The position numbers were made by a program, and so were the translations under genes. The notes under the pieces were generated by a model that searched no databases, was not told where the DNA came from, and worked only from the letters and a program-made list of their open reading frames with translations. This document shows positions 34,511 through 43,045 of a stretch of 64,000 nt of DNA, piece after piece (position 1 is the first letter of the stretch; every line of letters starts with the position of its first letter). Origin of the DNA: B69-G16 sp964501905 (lineage in GTDB: Archaea; Thermoproteota; Thermoprotei; Thermofilales; B69-G16); NCBI GenBank assembly GCA_964501905.1, contig CAZCTW010000002.1:186001-250000 (forward strand). The letters run 5' to 3'.

Positions 34511-34876
34511 GTGAGTATCTGGGTTGAGAGCTTGGAAGAAAAATGTATACCTATCCAAGTGGCTCAGTTCGAAGATTTGGTGAGATTCGCAACCTCCATG
34601 AGGACGTTCGGACAGAACAGCTATATACTCTACTTCGAGCATAACGGTAAACACGTGTATGGGATATTTGTAGTGTTCAGGGATTATTATAAGTACTACG
34701 GGCTACCCCTCTTCTACTATACTATAAGGAAGGAACCTCCCGAAAAGCCCTATCTACTAGTTAAGATAGACGAAAGAGGAGAAAACATAGAGTTTTCAGA
34801 GGGTATAAAATCGGGGTGGATACCGGTGCCAATCATATCTCTAAAGGAGAAGCCAGACATTATCCACCTGGCTTAA
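34511..34876 (+). CDS. Small conserved-looking protein near crenactin (arcadin-1 candidate)
   Basis: 121 residues with alternating strands and a helix (QVAQFEDLVRFATSMRTFG, NSYILYFEHNGKHVYGIFVVFRDYYKYYG). Cytosolic, no recognised domain. GTG 34511 lies shortly after a TATA element (TTTTATATAGG, 34491-34501), suggesting a leaderless transcript. Size and neighbourhood make it my best candidate for arcadin-1, but only an alignment can tell. The gap 34877-35044 shows nothing. Confidence 0.5.
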   Translation: MSIWVESLEEKCIPIQVAQFEDLVRFATSMRTFGQNSYILYFEHNGKHVYGIFVVFRDYYKYYGLPLFYYTIRKEPPEKPYLLVKIDERGENIEFSEGIKSGWIPVPIISLKEKPDIIHLA

Positions 34877-35044
34877 CATAACGGTTTAGAATTAAGTCAT
34901 TATTTCACTAAAGCGATTTCGTCTTTACCTATAGATCCTAGAAACATTTTAAGGCGTAGAAGAGAAAAAGCAACACTCTCGACTATGCTGGATTAGGCGA
35001 ATTCGTTTATTTCTTACTTTAACGTGAACCTAAAATAGTAGAAA

Positions 35045-36079
35045 TTAAATTAGCCAGCTAAGCTCGTCGAAGAGAATAATCCCTAGAAGGTGCGCCATTA
35101 ATATAGAAACTCCCTCATCAAGGGTCAATTTGCCATCGTCTACAATCGCTTTTTTAACAATCCATAGAGTCGAGGCTATGGCTAAAAACTGGTAGAGGAC
35201 GTAGCCATCGAGATACACCGGTACTACGATGGCAAGCAGAGGGAAAACCAGCATTATGCTCTGAACTACGCCGGATATTAAATTGGAAACCCCTAACTCT
35301 ACATGCCCTCTCCGCGCGCCTACTATAGCTAAGCCGTGCTCAGGAATGCTGCCGGCGAACGCTATCAGGGTAGCCGCTATAACCATGTGAAGGTCTAGCT
35401 CGTGAACTAAGTATTCCGAGGCTCCCGATATAAGCTCGGCGCTTAAAAGTATGCCGAGTAGCCCTAGGAGCAAAGACTTAATCCATTTCCTGTCCTTTAC
35501 ACTCTTAGCTTTTACTGCCTTCTTAGAACCTCTAGACATAAAGTATAGGTAGCTTAGATAAGATATCAGGAGGAATACAGGTACTTCGCCGGGAAGGTAT
35601 GGTTTCCCATCAAATATGTTTAGTATTAAACCTGTGCCTAAAAATATAGTGCTGAAGGCTATAGTTATCCTCATCACCTCCACGTCCTGCTCTAAGGCCT
35701 CTCTAGGCACTTCAATACTACCTCCTTTATACGTTAACATCACGACCAGTACGCCTAATAAAAGACCATTAAACGCCGACGCCAGCATCACCGTCAAGAT
35801 GGCTACCTCCCTTAGGTGCGGAGAAAAAACCATGAATAAGGCGAGGATAGCCTCAGGTAGGTTAGACGCCAAGCTAGACACTACTCCAGTCGTGTACTCC
35901 GATAAACCCGTATACAGGCTAAAACCTTTAAACCCTTCAACAACGGTCTCGCTGGCCAGGAGCACAAGGAGAAAACCCGTGGAGAGAGCGATAATCGAGG
36001 AGATAAAATCCCCCTGCCCGAACAACGCTAACACGATCCCTGCAGCCGTTAATAGTATTATGCCGGCAAACCTCTTCAT
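35045..36079 (-). CDS. Sodium/calcium exchanger-family membrane protein
   Basis: About 344 residues, 10-11 membrane helices. The two inverted alpha repeats are visible: VSSLASNLPEAILALFM (about residues 70-86) and IAFAGSIPEHGLAIVGARRGHVELGVSNLISG, both with the acidic residue of CaCA ion sites. It likely exchanges Ca2+ or another cation for Na+ or H+. ATG 36079 is preferred over a start four codons upstream. Confidence 0.85.
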   Translation of the reverse strand: MKRFAGIILLTAAGIVLALFGQGDFISSIIALSTGFLLVLLASETVVEGFKGFSLYTGLSEYTTGVVSSLASNLPEAILALFMVFSPHLREVAILTVMLASAFNGLLLGVLVVMLTYKGGSIEVPREALEQDVEVMRITIAFSTIFLGTGLILNIFDGKPYLPGEVPVFLLISYLSYLYFMSRGSKKAVKAKSVKDRKWIKSLLLGLLGILLSAELISGASEYLVHELDLHMVIAATLIAFAGSIPEHGLAIVGARRGHVELGVSNLISGVVQSIMLVFPLLAIVVPVYLDGYVLYQFLAIASTLWIVKKAIVDDGKLTLDEGVSILMAHLLGIILFDELSWLI

Positions 36080-36221
36080 AAGCCTATACAAACAAAGGAA
36101 GAATATTAAGTTTCAGAACGGCAAATTAACACGCGTCAGCTTGTTGAGAAAAGCTGAGGAGAAAAAATTGAAAATAGGCGAAATAGCGACTAAACTTAAA
36201 CGGTTTGAACAAAAACTAAAT

Positions 36222-36521
36222 TTAAGGTACTTTAAGACCCGTTAACTCTTCGATTTCTTTCTTTCCAGCTTTAAGCTCATCCACTTGTCCAGGGTCAAGC
36301 GTTAGTAAGAGAGCTAGAAACTCGCCGACGTGGGTTTTCTCTTCTTTAGCTATATCCTCGAACACTCTTCTTATTTTCTCGTCCTCTACCGCTCTAGCAA
36401 ATTGAAGGTATAGGTTTATCGCATCTAACTCAGCTGCTATAGAATGTCTTAGCGCCTCCGCCAGCTCTTCCTTAGAAAACTTCTTGCCAACGGGTAGGTC
36501 AATAGGGTTTTTCGATAACAA
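36222..36521 (-). CDS. Stand-alone encapsulated-ferritin-like protein
   Basis: 99 residues: FSKEELAEALRHSIAAELDAINLYLQFARAVEDEKI, then DIAKEEKTHVGEFLALLLTLDPGQVDELKAG. The ExxH pair and the ExD helix supply iron ligands of the EncFtn family. The sequence closely resembles the ferritin-like N-terminal domain fused to encapsulin in Pyrococcus. Here it stops after the domain and no HK97-fold shell gene is adjacent. It may form a decameric ferroxidase alone or work with an encapsulin elsewhere. Confidence 0.8.
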   Translation of the reverse strand: MLSKNPIDLPVGKKFSKEELAEALRHSIAAELDAINLYLQFARAVEDEKIRRVFEDIAKEEKTHVGEFLALLLTLDPGQVDELKAGKKEIEELTGLKVP

Positions 36522-36598
36522 CTTTTAAACCTCCAAGAAATATAATGGGCACACATAATATATATATGATTATTCTGTCAAAGACATGGATAAGTCTA

Positions 36599-36660
36599 TA
36601 AGCTCCGTGTTCTGCGGGCTTTCATCACGCTTTCAGCATGCCCGCCGAATTTCTTCATGG
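36599..36660 (-). ncRNA. C/D-box sRNA candidate lacking a clear D box
   Basis: Minus strand: C-like ATGAAGA (36658-36652), 15-nt guide, perfect D' CTGA (36636-36633), 4-nt spacer, perfect C' GTGATGA (36628-36622), then a 19-nt stretch to CTTA, which would be an off-consensus D box. The D'/C' pair is convincing; the ends are not. It occupies the gap 36522-36815, which otherwise contains only AT-rich DNA. Confidence 0.35.
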
Positions 36661-36815
36661 TTCAATTATAGTTACATAAGCCCGAATTTCTACTTTACGC
36701 TATAACACCGTAGACATTCGCGATTTCAAAGCCGGTGTGCGTTTTATGACAAAAATAGCTGGACAGAATTTTCTACTCGCTTACTAGCTACGGCTAAAAT
36801 GAGAAAAAGGAATGT

Positions 36816-38129
36816 TTATTTCCCGATTATTTTCACCTTTTCAACGCGTATAGCCGGCGTGTATACGTTAAACATCTTTTCTACTTTCCTGCCTACACCA
36901 GAGATGCTCTTTAACATATCGTAGATGTTGGAGGATATCATGCATTCTCTAACAGGGAATCTCAACTCCCCCTTCTCGACGTAAAACGCCTGCTTCGCCA
37001 CTCCTGAGACTACGCCATCTTGGAACCTCATATCTCCGGAGAACCTTCTAATATAAATTCCACGCTCTACGCCCTCTAGCAATTCCTCTTCGCTCATATC
37101 GCCCGGTGATACTAACGTATTGGTTGGAGCCACGTCTAGGAGAGAAGCGGCGTTGCCCGTCGCTTCGATTCCGAGAATGTTGCCGACGTATGTATTCGAG
37201 ATATAGCGTTTTAAAACTCCATTTTCTATAACTACGGTTCTCCTCCTCGGAGAGCCTTCCTCGTCAAAGAGAGAAGAAGAAGTCCCGCCTTCAAGGATCC
37301 CATCATCGATAATCGTTAAGCCCTCACAGGCTATAGACTCGCCTATTTTACCTGCTAAGGGGCTACTGCCCTTCCACACGTTATCGGCTCTATAAGCCAT
37401 CGATAGAGTGTAGAAAAACGACTGGGCTACGTCTGGATCCATGATAAGCGCGCCCTCAAAACTCTCCACGGGTTTGGCTCCTAGCGATTCAACGGCGAGT
37501 TTTGCTGCTTTTCTACCCATCGCGGCGAAATCGATTTCAAGCCTTCTGCCGGTCTCCATTGCAAAAGAAAAACTGCCTATTTCGCCGTGCTCTTTAGCTA
37601 CCGCCAAAGTATAACCCCATATTAACGTCCCCCTCTCCTCCCCCATAAAGCCCTCCGACGTGACTAGAGAGCGTTCCGCGACAACCGCCTCGACCCGTCC
37701 CTCGGTAACCGAGACCCTCTCATCAAAGCCTCGAGCGGCTTCTACGGACTCCCACGCCATCTCGACCACATCGCTGGCTGAGAGAAAAGCTATCTTGTCG
37801 TCGTATAACCCCCCGACGCTGGGCAACGGCTTTGGCTCCGGCAACCCGCTCCAATACTCGTTCGGCTTCGATGCTTTAGCCATGTTCACGGCCGTCTCAA
37901 CTATCCTCAATACCTCCTCTTTAGAAACTATGGTAGTCGACGCCGTGGCTAGACGCTTGTCCACCACTATCGTGGCTGCTATCCTCCTCTCCACTGTTTG
38001 ATTCGCACGCTTAACCTCGTCGTTTCTAACCTCTGCTCGCAGTTTCCTAACGACCTTGTAACTGGCTAAAACTTCCTCAGCGCCTAGCCTTAAACCCTCC
38101 CTAAGGACTAGCTCGAGAAACTCCATCAC
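36816..38129 (-). CDS. pmbA: TldE/PmbA-family metalloprotease partner
   Basis: 437 residues of the U62 family, the PmbA/TldE half: GYTLAVAKEHGEIGSFSF, GTSSSLFDEEGSPRRRTVVIENGVLKRYISNTYVG, GIEATGNAAS. It lacks the HExxxH metal motif, as TldE does. With TldD it forms a heterodimeric peptidase that degrades small unfolded peptides or matures modified peptides. Its ATG overlaps the tldD stop by 4 nt. Confidence 0.92.
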   Translation of the reverse strand: MMEFLELVLREGLRLGAEEVLASYKVVRKLRAEVRNDEVKRANQTVERRIAATIVVDKRLATASTTIVSKEEVLRIVETAVNMAKASKPNEYWSGLPEPKPLPSVGGLYDDKIAFLSASDVVEMAWESVEAARGFDERVSVTEGRVEAVVAERSLVTSEGFMGEERGTLIWGYTLAVAKEHGEIGSFSFAMETGRRLEIDFAAMGRKAAKLAVESLGAKPVESFEGALIMDPDVAQSFFYTLSMAYRADNVWKGSSPLAGKIGESIACEGLTIIDDGILEGGTSSSLFDEEGSPRRRTVVIENGVLKRYISNTYVGNILGIEATGNAASLLDVAPTNTLVSPGDMSEEELLEGVERGIYIRRFSGDMRFQDGVVSGVAKQAFYVEKGELRFPVRECMISSNIYDMLKSISGVGRKVEKMFNVYTPAIRVEKVKIIGK

Positions 38130-39511
38130 CGACTCCCTCCCACAATTATCCTACACCTAACGTGCGGTCCGCCTCCGTCGACCGGGACGGACTGCATTTT
38201 ACCACAGAAACCTGGCGATTCAATAAGTAAATCCTTACCCACAGCGTCGACGCTCTTCAATACTTCAATAGCGTTCCCCGACACAGCTACACCCCTAAAA
38301 GGCCTAACTAACTCGCCATTTTTTATCTCCCACGCCTCTTGAACCGCGAACATAAACTCGCCGTTGGAATCCGCCTGCCCATGAAGACCCTTCTTCAAAT
38401 AAAGCCCTTCCCGAGTCTCCGAGATTATCTCCTCGGGATCCCAATCGCCAGGCGCCATGTACGTATTCCTCATCCTCACTAGAGGCGCGTAGCTGTAGCT
38501 TTGAGCCCTCCCATTGCCCGTAGGCTCCATGCCCATAGCGGCGGCCGTCTCCCTGCTCTGCATGTACTCCTTTAACACGCCCTTCTCAACTATCACTACA
38601 TCTCTAGCCTTCACTCCCTCGTCGTCGTAGGGCGTCCATCCAAACGCGTACTCTGGGCCCGGCGAATCCACTATCGTGACCAATTCCGACGCTACCTTCT
38701 CGCCTAGCTTTCTAGTTAGAACCGTACCGCTTAACACTAAATCCGCCTCCGCCGTATGCCCAAAAGCTTCATGAACGATTAAACCTAAAAGATCATTATC
38801 CAACACCGCCGTAACCAATCCCCCCTTCGGCACAGGAGCGTCTAAAAGCCTAACCGCCCTCTCGGCCACCGTACCCGCTAAGGCGATAGGATCCTTCTCT
38901 CGGAATACTTCAAAACCCCCAGTCTTCGCTATTACGTCAAAGGATGGCGTAACTATGCCCGAGCTAGCTGCTGCGGCGTAGAACGCAGCTCTAACTCTCG
39001 CCCCCTCCACCGATATCTCAGCTCCTTCGCTGTTAACGTAGTATTTCCCGAATACGCTGTCTAGATAGGCGGCTCTATCGTCCTTTATCCGCGCGTCAAA
39101 TCTCAATCTCTCATCGGCGTCTAGCATCAATTTAACCTTCTCTTCTACCGGTACGTCCAACGGATTCGCCTTAACCGTGGCGTAGACCGAGTCTCGGATG
39201 CTCCCGAACTCCGCTATCCTTATCTTCTCCTTTCTTTTATCAGCTAAAGCCCTCGCCATCGAAAGAGCTGCTTCCAAAGCCGAAGTTAGGGAGGCGCCTG
39301 ATAATTCCTCCGTAGAGGCAAAGCCCCAGGAACCCCCGTAGAGAACCCTTACTCCCGCCCCCGCCGCTGCGCGGAAACCCGCCTCTTCAACCTGGCCACG
39401 CGAAATTCTGACAAAAGTCGATTTAGAAACTTCGATTCTCACGTCGACGTAGTCGGCGCCTTTCCCAACTCCAACCTCAACTATTTTACTAGCCAAATCC
39501 AGGTACCACAT
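38126..39511 (-). CDS. tldD: TldD-family metalloprotease
   Basis: 461 residues with the catalytic metal motif HEAFGHTAEADLV (HExxxH, about residues 244-249), GLYLKKGLHGQADSNGEFMF and TLRNTY-like MRNTYMAPGD. It supplies the active site of the TldD/TldE protease. It is upstream of pmbA and overlaps it, so the subunits are made together. No peptide-precursor gene is seen next to the pair. Confidence 0.93.
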   Translation of the reverse strand: MWYLDLASKIVEVGVGKGADYVDVRIEVSKSTFVRISRGQVEEAGFRAAAGAGVRVLYGGSWGFASTEELSGASLTSALEAALSMARALADKRKEKIRIAEFGSIRDSVYATVKANPLDVPVEEKVKLMLDADERLRFDARIKDDRAAYLDSVFGKYYVNSEGAEISVEGARVRAAFYAAAASSGIVTPSFDVIAKTGGFEVFREKDPIALAGTVAERAVRLLDAPVPKGGLVTAVLDNDLLGLIVHEAFGHTAEADLVLSGTVLTRKLGEKVASELVTIVDSPGPEYAFGWTPYDDEGVKARDVVIVEKGVLKEYMQSRETAAAMGMEPTGNGRAQSYSYAPLVRMRNTYMAPGDWDPEEIISETREGLYLKKGLHGQADSNGEFMFAVQEAWEIKNGELVRPFRGVAVSGNAIEVLKSVDAVGKDLLIESPGFCGKMQSVPVDGGGPHVRCRIIVGGSR

Positions 39512-39556
39512 CGCACAGAAATAACCCCATAGAGGTTAATAACGGTACAGCTTAAA

Positions 39557-40747
39557 TTAAACCAGTTTTTTCAATAAGAGTAAAAGCGCGACGTAGACCA
39601 TCAGCGAAAAAGTCATGAAGTAGAAAGCAGCTAAAAAACCGGCCGCCTCCGCTAGAAAACCCGCGACAACCGGACCTACCATACTCCCCAAATCTTGGAA
39701 AAAACCCACTACTCCATAAGCCCTTCCATACCTCTCCCTACTAGACAGGCTAGCGATAAAGGCGCTTCTAGAAGGCGCGGCCATGAGCGATCCATGCAGC
39801 ATAACTAGCAGAGCCACCTGAACTGGATTCCCCGCTAGAGGAAGGAGCAGAAGCGATATAGACCTTATAATCCCCACCAGTATCAACTCTTCCACGTTAC
39901 CTAGTTTATCCGCTATATAGCCAGAGTAAAACCGAGAAAACATCCCCAAAACATTACGTAGAGAAAGAATAAAGCCCACCAAGGCCAAGTCAAAACCAAG
40001 CTCCAGCGTAAGCCAGTAAGTAAGCAGGGGGATAAAAGAAGAAACCGAAATAAAAAGGAAAAAGGTAGACAACGCTATCAACACATACTCCAGCAACATC
40101 TTTCGTTGACAACCCTCCTCCATCCCCGGTTTTTCCAACTCAATCCGCGAAAGAAGCAGACAAATAAGCGCTATAACCGAGAAAAAAGCACCCAACCCGA
40201 AAACCGAGTAAAAACCGTATAAATCCGCTACAAACCCCGTAAAAACGGGAGAAAAAACACTGGGCAACATCCTCAAAGTCAAAACCAATCCAAACAAAGT
40301 CCCCGACAACTCCAACCCTTCAGCGTACACAGCAGTCGTCGACAACAAAGCCGTAGCCTCCAAACCCTGAGAAAAAGCTAAAAGAGAAATTGCCGTAAAA
40401 ACCCGAAGTAAATCACTGGAGAAAAACAACAATAAAAAAGCCAAAACCCTAAACAATAGAGAAAAGAACAAAGTAAACTTATCCCCCTTAAAATCCCTAA
40501 GAAAACCACCTACAAACCTAGAAAAAGCCCTCACAACAGCACCAAACGAGAAAACTAACCCCACAGACAAAGCAGACCCGCCTAAAAACGCTATAAACGG
40601 CGGCAAAGCAACCTTGTAACTAACCAAGCTGGCAAACGAGAGAATAAAAACTATTCTAAAAAATCCCCTCTTACCGCTCCGCCACAACCTCATACGCTCT
40701 AGATTCTCCACTAACACGCTTAAATAACTAAAGCCATCGAAACTCAA
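39557..40747 (-). CDS. Major facilitator superfamily transporter
   Basis: 396 residues with about 12 hydrophobic helices and the MFS loop motifs GGFLRDFKGDKFTLF (after helix 2) and SGYIADKLGNVEELI (after helix 8). Substrate not determinable. The plus strand here is strikingly rich in A and C, in line with the skew described at 42 kb. Upstream 40748-40985 has no gene but contains a TATA-like CTATAAAAAC for the LysW relic. Confidence 0.85.
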   Translation of the reverse strand: MSFDGFSYLSVLVENLERMRLWRSGKRGFFRIVFILSFASLVSYKVALPPFIAFLGGSALSVGLVFSFGAVVRAFSRFVGGFLRDFKGDKFTLFFSLLFRVLAFLLLFFSSDLLRVFTAISLLAFSQGLEATALLSTTAVYAEGLELSGTLFGLVLTLRMLPSVFSPVFTGFVADLYGFYSVFGLGAFFSVIALICLLLSRIELEKPGMEEGCQRKMLLEYVLIALSTFFLFISVSSFIPLLTYWLTLELGFDLALVGFILSLRNVLGMFSRFYSGYIADKLGNVEELILVGIIRSISLLLLPLAGNPVQVALLVMLHGSLMAAPSRSAFIASLSSRERYGRAYGVVGFFQDLGSMVGPVVAGFLAEAAGFLAAFYFMTFSLMVYVALLLLLKKLV

Positions 40748-40985
40748 CCTAAACCGATCGCCAACATCCCGCCCGGAGCTGTAACAGAATCGAGGTAACC
40801 CAACACGCCCCCCTCAACCACGAAACCCTAAAGCATCCGCGATCGCCCTTAAAGCCTCAAGCGAAATTTATACCTACGCGAGTTTATTCCGGCGGCAACA
40901 CGCTTCCCTCAATTTCCAAAATATACTCTCATAAAGCTAAGTAGCTATAAAAACAGGAAAATAACCGGTAGAATCGGTGAAGAAA

Positions 40986-41156
40986 ATGGTAGAAGTAAAA
41001 TGCCCTGTCTGCGGTGCAATCATCGACCTAGGCGAAGAACCTGAAGTAGGAGATATCGTAGCATGTCCAGAATATGAAACAGAATTTGAAGTAAAAAGCT
41101 AGGAAGGCGATACTACCTAAGGGAAGTAGAAGAATACGAAGAACTGAGGAGGAATA
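40986..41156 (+). pseudogene. LysW-like carrier protein relic
   Basis: The ATG at 40986 has GGTGA upstream and opens a 38-codon frame: MVEVKCPVCGAIIDLGEEPE and on to GDIVACPEYETEFEVKS. It matches the LysW zinc-ribbon carrier of lysine/arginine synthesis, but the second CxxC is CPEY, a stop follows at 41100, and the region after it in another frame (YYLREVEEYEE) leads to GAAGAACTGAGGAGGAA, which looks like an eroded EEDWGE tail. I read it as a decayed lysW. A short intact zinc protein is the alternative. Confidence 0.6.
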
Positions 41157-41268
41157 CTAATGGCCAAAAGAAGAAAGGAAAGAAAAAAGGAAGAAGAGGA
41201 GAAAACAAAATAGAAAAGGCTAACTTAAAAACTCTTTTAAAATTTTTACCCTTCTTATTCCATACTTC

Positions 41269-41805
41269 TCAATTTCCCTCCTCCGCACATCCGAAACAGA
41301 AACAACACAAACGCCCCCAAACCCTCGCCTTAACAACCTCCACAATATGCATAAGAGCCTTAAGAAAAGCCCAATCCCTAGCTATATTCTTCACAAAAAA
41401 CACATTATCCTCCCTCCTAATAACCCCCTTAGGCACATAAACATTAACCAACATACCACGATCAGGAGAAACATAAGAAGACTGAAGAAAACTCCCAAGA
41501 CATAATCCAGCACGAGAAAAACCAATACAAGTCCTACTCCCCAACCACTCTGAAACAGCTAAAGCCAAAGGAGCAACATCCTCAGGAAAAACAACCACCA
41601 CATCTATATCCTCAGATCTAACAAACTTCACAGCTTCATACCCGACAATCCCTAAAAAATGCTAGTTAAACTCGTATACCTCTACAAAACCTGCGAAGAA
41701 ATCCCCCACATTCTCCTCCAACTCCTTGAACATATAAAATCCTTTCAACGAGTTGAGCAATTTAACAATCATATACGGAGCATCTACCCTCCTAGCCTTA
41801 GACAT
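41269..41805 (-). pseudogene. HTH-phosphoribosyltransferase regulator relic (GfcR/PyrE-like)
   Basis: From ATG 41805 the frame reads MSKARRVDAPYMIVKLLNSL then KELEENVG and soon stops. A neighbouring frame continues with GISSQVL-stop-RYTSL, where the stop replaces an expected Trp. From about 41631 a third frame gives DIDVVVVFPEDVAPLALAVSEWLG and YVSPDRGMLVNVYVPKGV, then NVFFVKNIARDW at the place of the PRTase PRPP loop (normally hydrophobic-DDIARTG). So the gene has frameshifts, stops and a ruined active-site loop. Confidence 0.6.
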
Positions 41806-41918
41806 ACACTAACCAAAACACCACCCCACCAGGGATATTTAACAATAACCCACCGACACATATCTATATCCTCCGGAAACCCGGAGACGGTCTCAGAGCC
41901 AAAATAGCGCTACCATTA

Positions 41919-42017
41919 ATGGCAGATATCTCACAAAAAGACACAACAAAACCAGAACCCCGTGTAATAAGAAAAATATACATATCCAAACCGAATAAAG
42001 AGCTAAAACTTAACTAA
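41919..42017 (+). CDS. Possible 32-residue ORF
   Basis: ATG 41919 to TAA 42015 encodes MADISQKDTTKPEPRVIRKI followed by a basic tail. No recognised family, no clear ribosome-binding site, and it lies in degenerate A/C-rich DNA. Listed only because it is the one open, amino-acid-like stretch in 41806-42220; it may be a gene fragment. Confidence 0.2.
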   Translation: MADISQKDTTKPEPRVIRKIYISKPNKELKLN

Positions 42018-42220
42018 CCATACACAAACACTCATTACTGACAAGAACCGTATTCTGAACAAGTATCCAAATCACACCAAATACATCTAGCTGAAACAGC
42101 AGATTACCTCACAAACAACTCTCCGATTTTACGAACACCACTGCTTTTATGACAAACAACCCAAACAACAAATTTTAAACAAAACAAAGGATAAAAGCAA
42201 AAAATAAAATACTACCGGCT

Positions 42221-42505
42221 TTACTCCTCCTTCTTCTCTAACACGATCTCAATCGTCGACACAGTACGCTGCTTACCAGGCTCGCCGACAACTTCGCTGC
42301 CAATTTTACACTCGACGATATCAACCTGGTCTTTTAAAAACCTCGTTCGCACTATCTCCGCGGTATCAACGGCTTTCGAAATAGCCCTGCCACGCGCCTT
42401 AATAGTTACACGCTTCATGCCTTGGTGGAATTGTATTACGGTAGCTAGAACATAGTTCATTACGCTTTTTTGACCGACTAGTATCTGCCCTTCTTGTGCT
42501 GACAT
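42221..42505 (-). CDS. Chromatin protein Alba (copy 2)
   Basis: 94 residues: ILVGQKSVMNYVLATVIQF, VTIKARGRAISKAVDTAEIV, GEPGKQRTVSTIEIVLEKKEE. Same core as the Alba at 19135 with roughly two-thirds identity by eye. Start ATG 42505 with GGAGTGA upstream and a TATA-like TTTATATTTA about 50 nt before. Having two Alba paralogues is common in Thermoproteota, where heterodimers change DNA bridging. It sits exactly where the strand composition changes. Confidence 0.95.
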   Translation of the reverse strand: MSAQEGQILVGQKSVMNYVLATVIQFHQGMKRVTIKARGRAISKAVDTAEIVRTRFLKDQVDIVECKIGSEVVGEPGKQRTVSTIEIVLEKKEE

Positions 42506-43045
42506 GTTTTCACTCCTTGTTGGTTTGTGCGTTTTTTAAAATCGTGGGTAAATATAAGTCTTTCTATTGATTGTTTAGTGTTATTAAGTGTGCTGACAAG
42601 CTGATCATTTCTTAAAGAGTAAGGGTTTTAGCCTTAAGGTATTAGGAGTTCTTTAAACCTTAAAAGTAAATGAAAAAGTATAAAATCTAGCCTGAGCGTG
42701 AACTTAGTTACAGGCTTAGTGATACTTACAAGGGTTCAAGTTTAATTCTTAAGATTTTGTCTGTGATGAGTACATCAGCTTTTGGAGTTTGCTTTAGCTA
42801 GTCATCGCCTGTTTTTATCATACAGCCTGTTTCTGCCAAGTTGTCTATCTTTATTGTATGGCTTCGTTGTTAAGTTTCCAACATTCATTGTGAGTAGTTT
42901 ATATATGGGTTTGACGCTATTTTTCTAGACTTGCCTGGACCTTGCGCTGTCGGGCTTGACCGCCGTCTGTGACTTCATAGTCCTGTTGGGGGTTGTGGGC
43001 GAGGTGGGACTGAATCGTGATGAGCTAAATGTGTAGCGGGCAAGC
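42506..43045. other. Gene-free G/T-rich intergenic region
   Basis: 540 nt with no convincing gene on either strand. The plus strand is T- and G-rich (for example 42841-42900 has about 30 T to 10 A, and 42961-43020 about 24 G to 11 C), opposite to the A/C-rich DNA left of 42.2 kb. The alba promoter occupies the left edge. Candidate for a replication origin region; no ORB repeats recognised. Confidence 0.6.

Noticed and set aside
41160..41213. 17-codon Lys/Arg/Glu-rich ORF preceded by GAGGAGGA
   Set aside because: Very short, low complexity, and lies in the tail of the LysW relic; the purine run probably derives from the eroded gene end.
41659..41907. Open 82-codon plus-strand frame
   Set aside because: It is antisense to the phosphoribosyltransferase relic; its openness follows from the A/C-rich composition and the peptide is unlike any protein.
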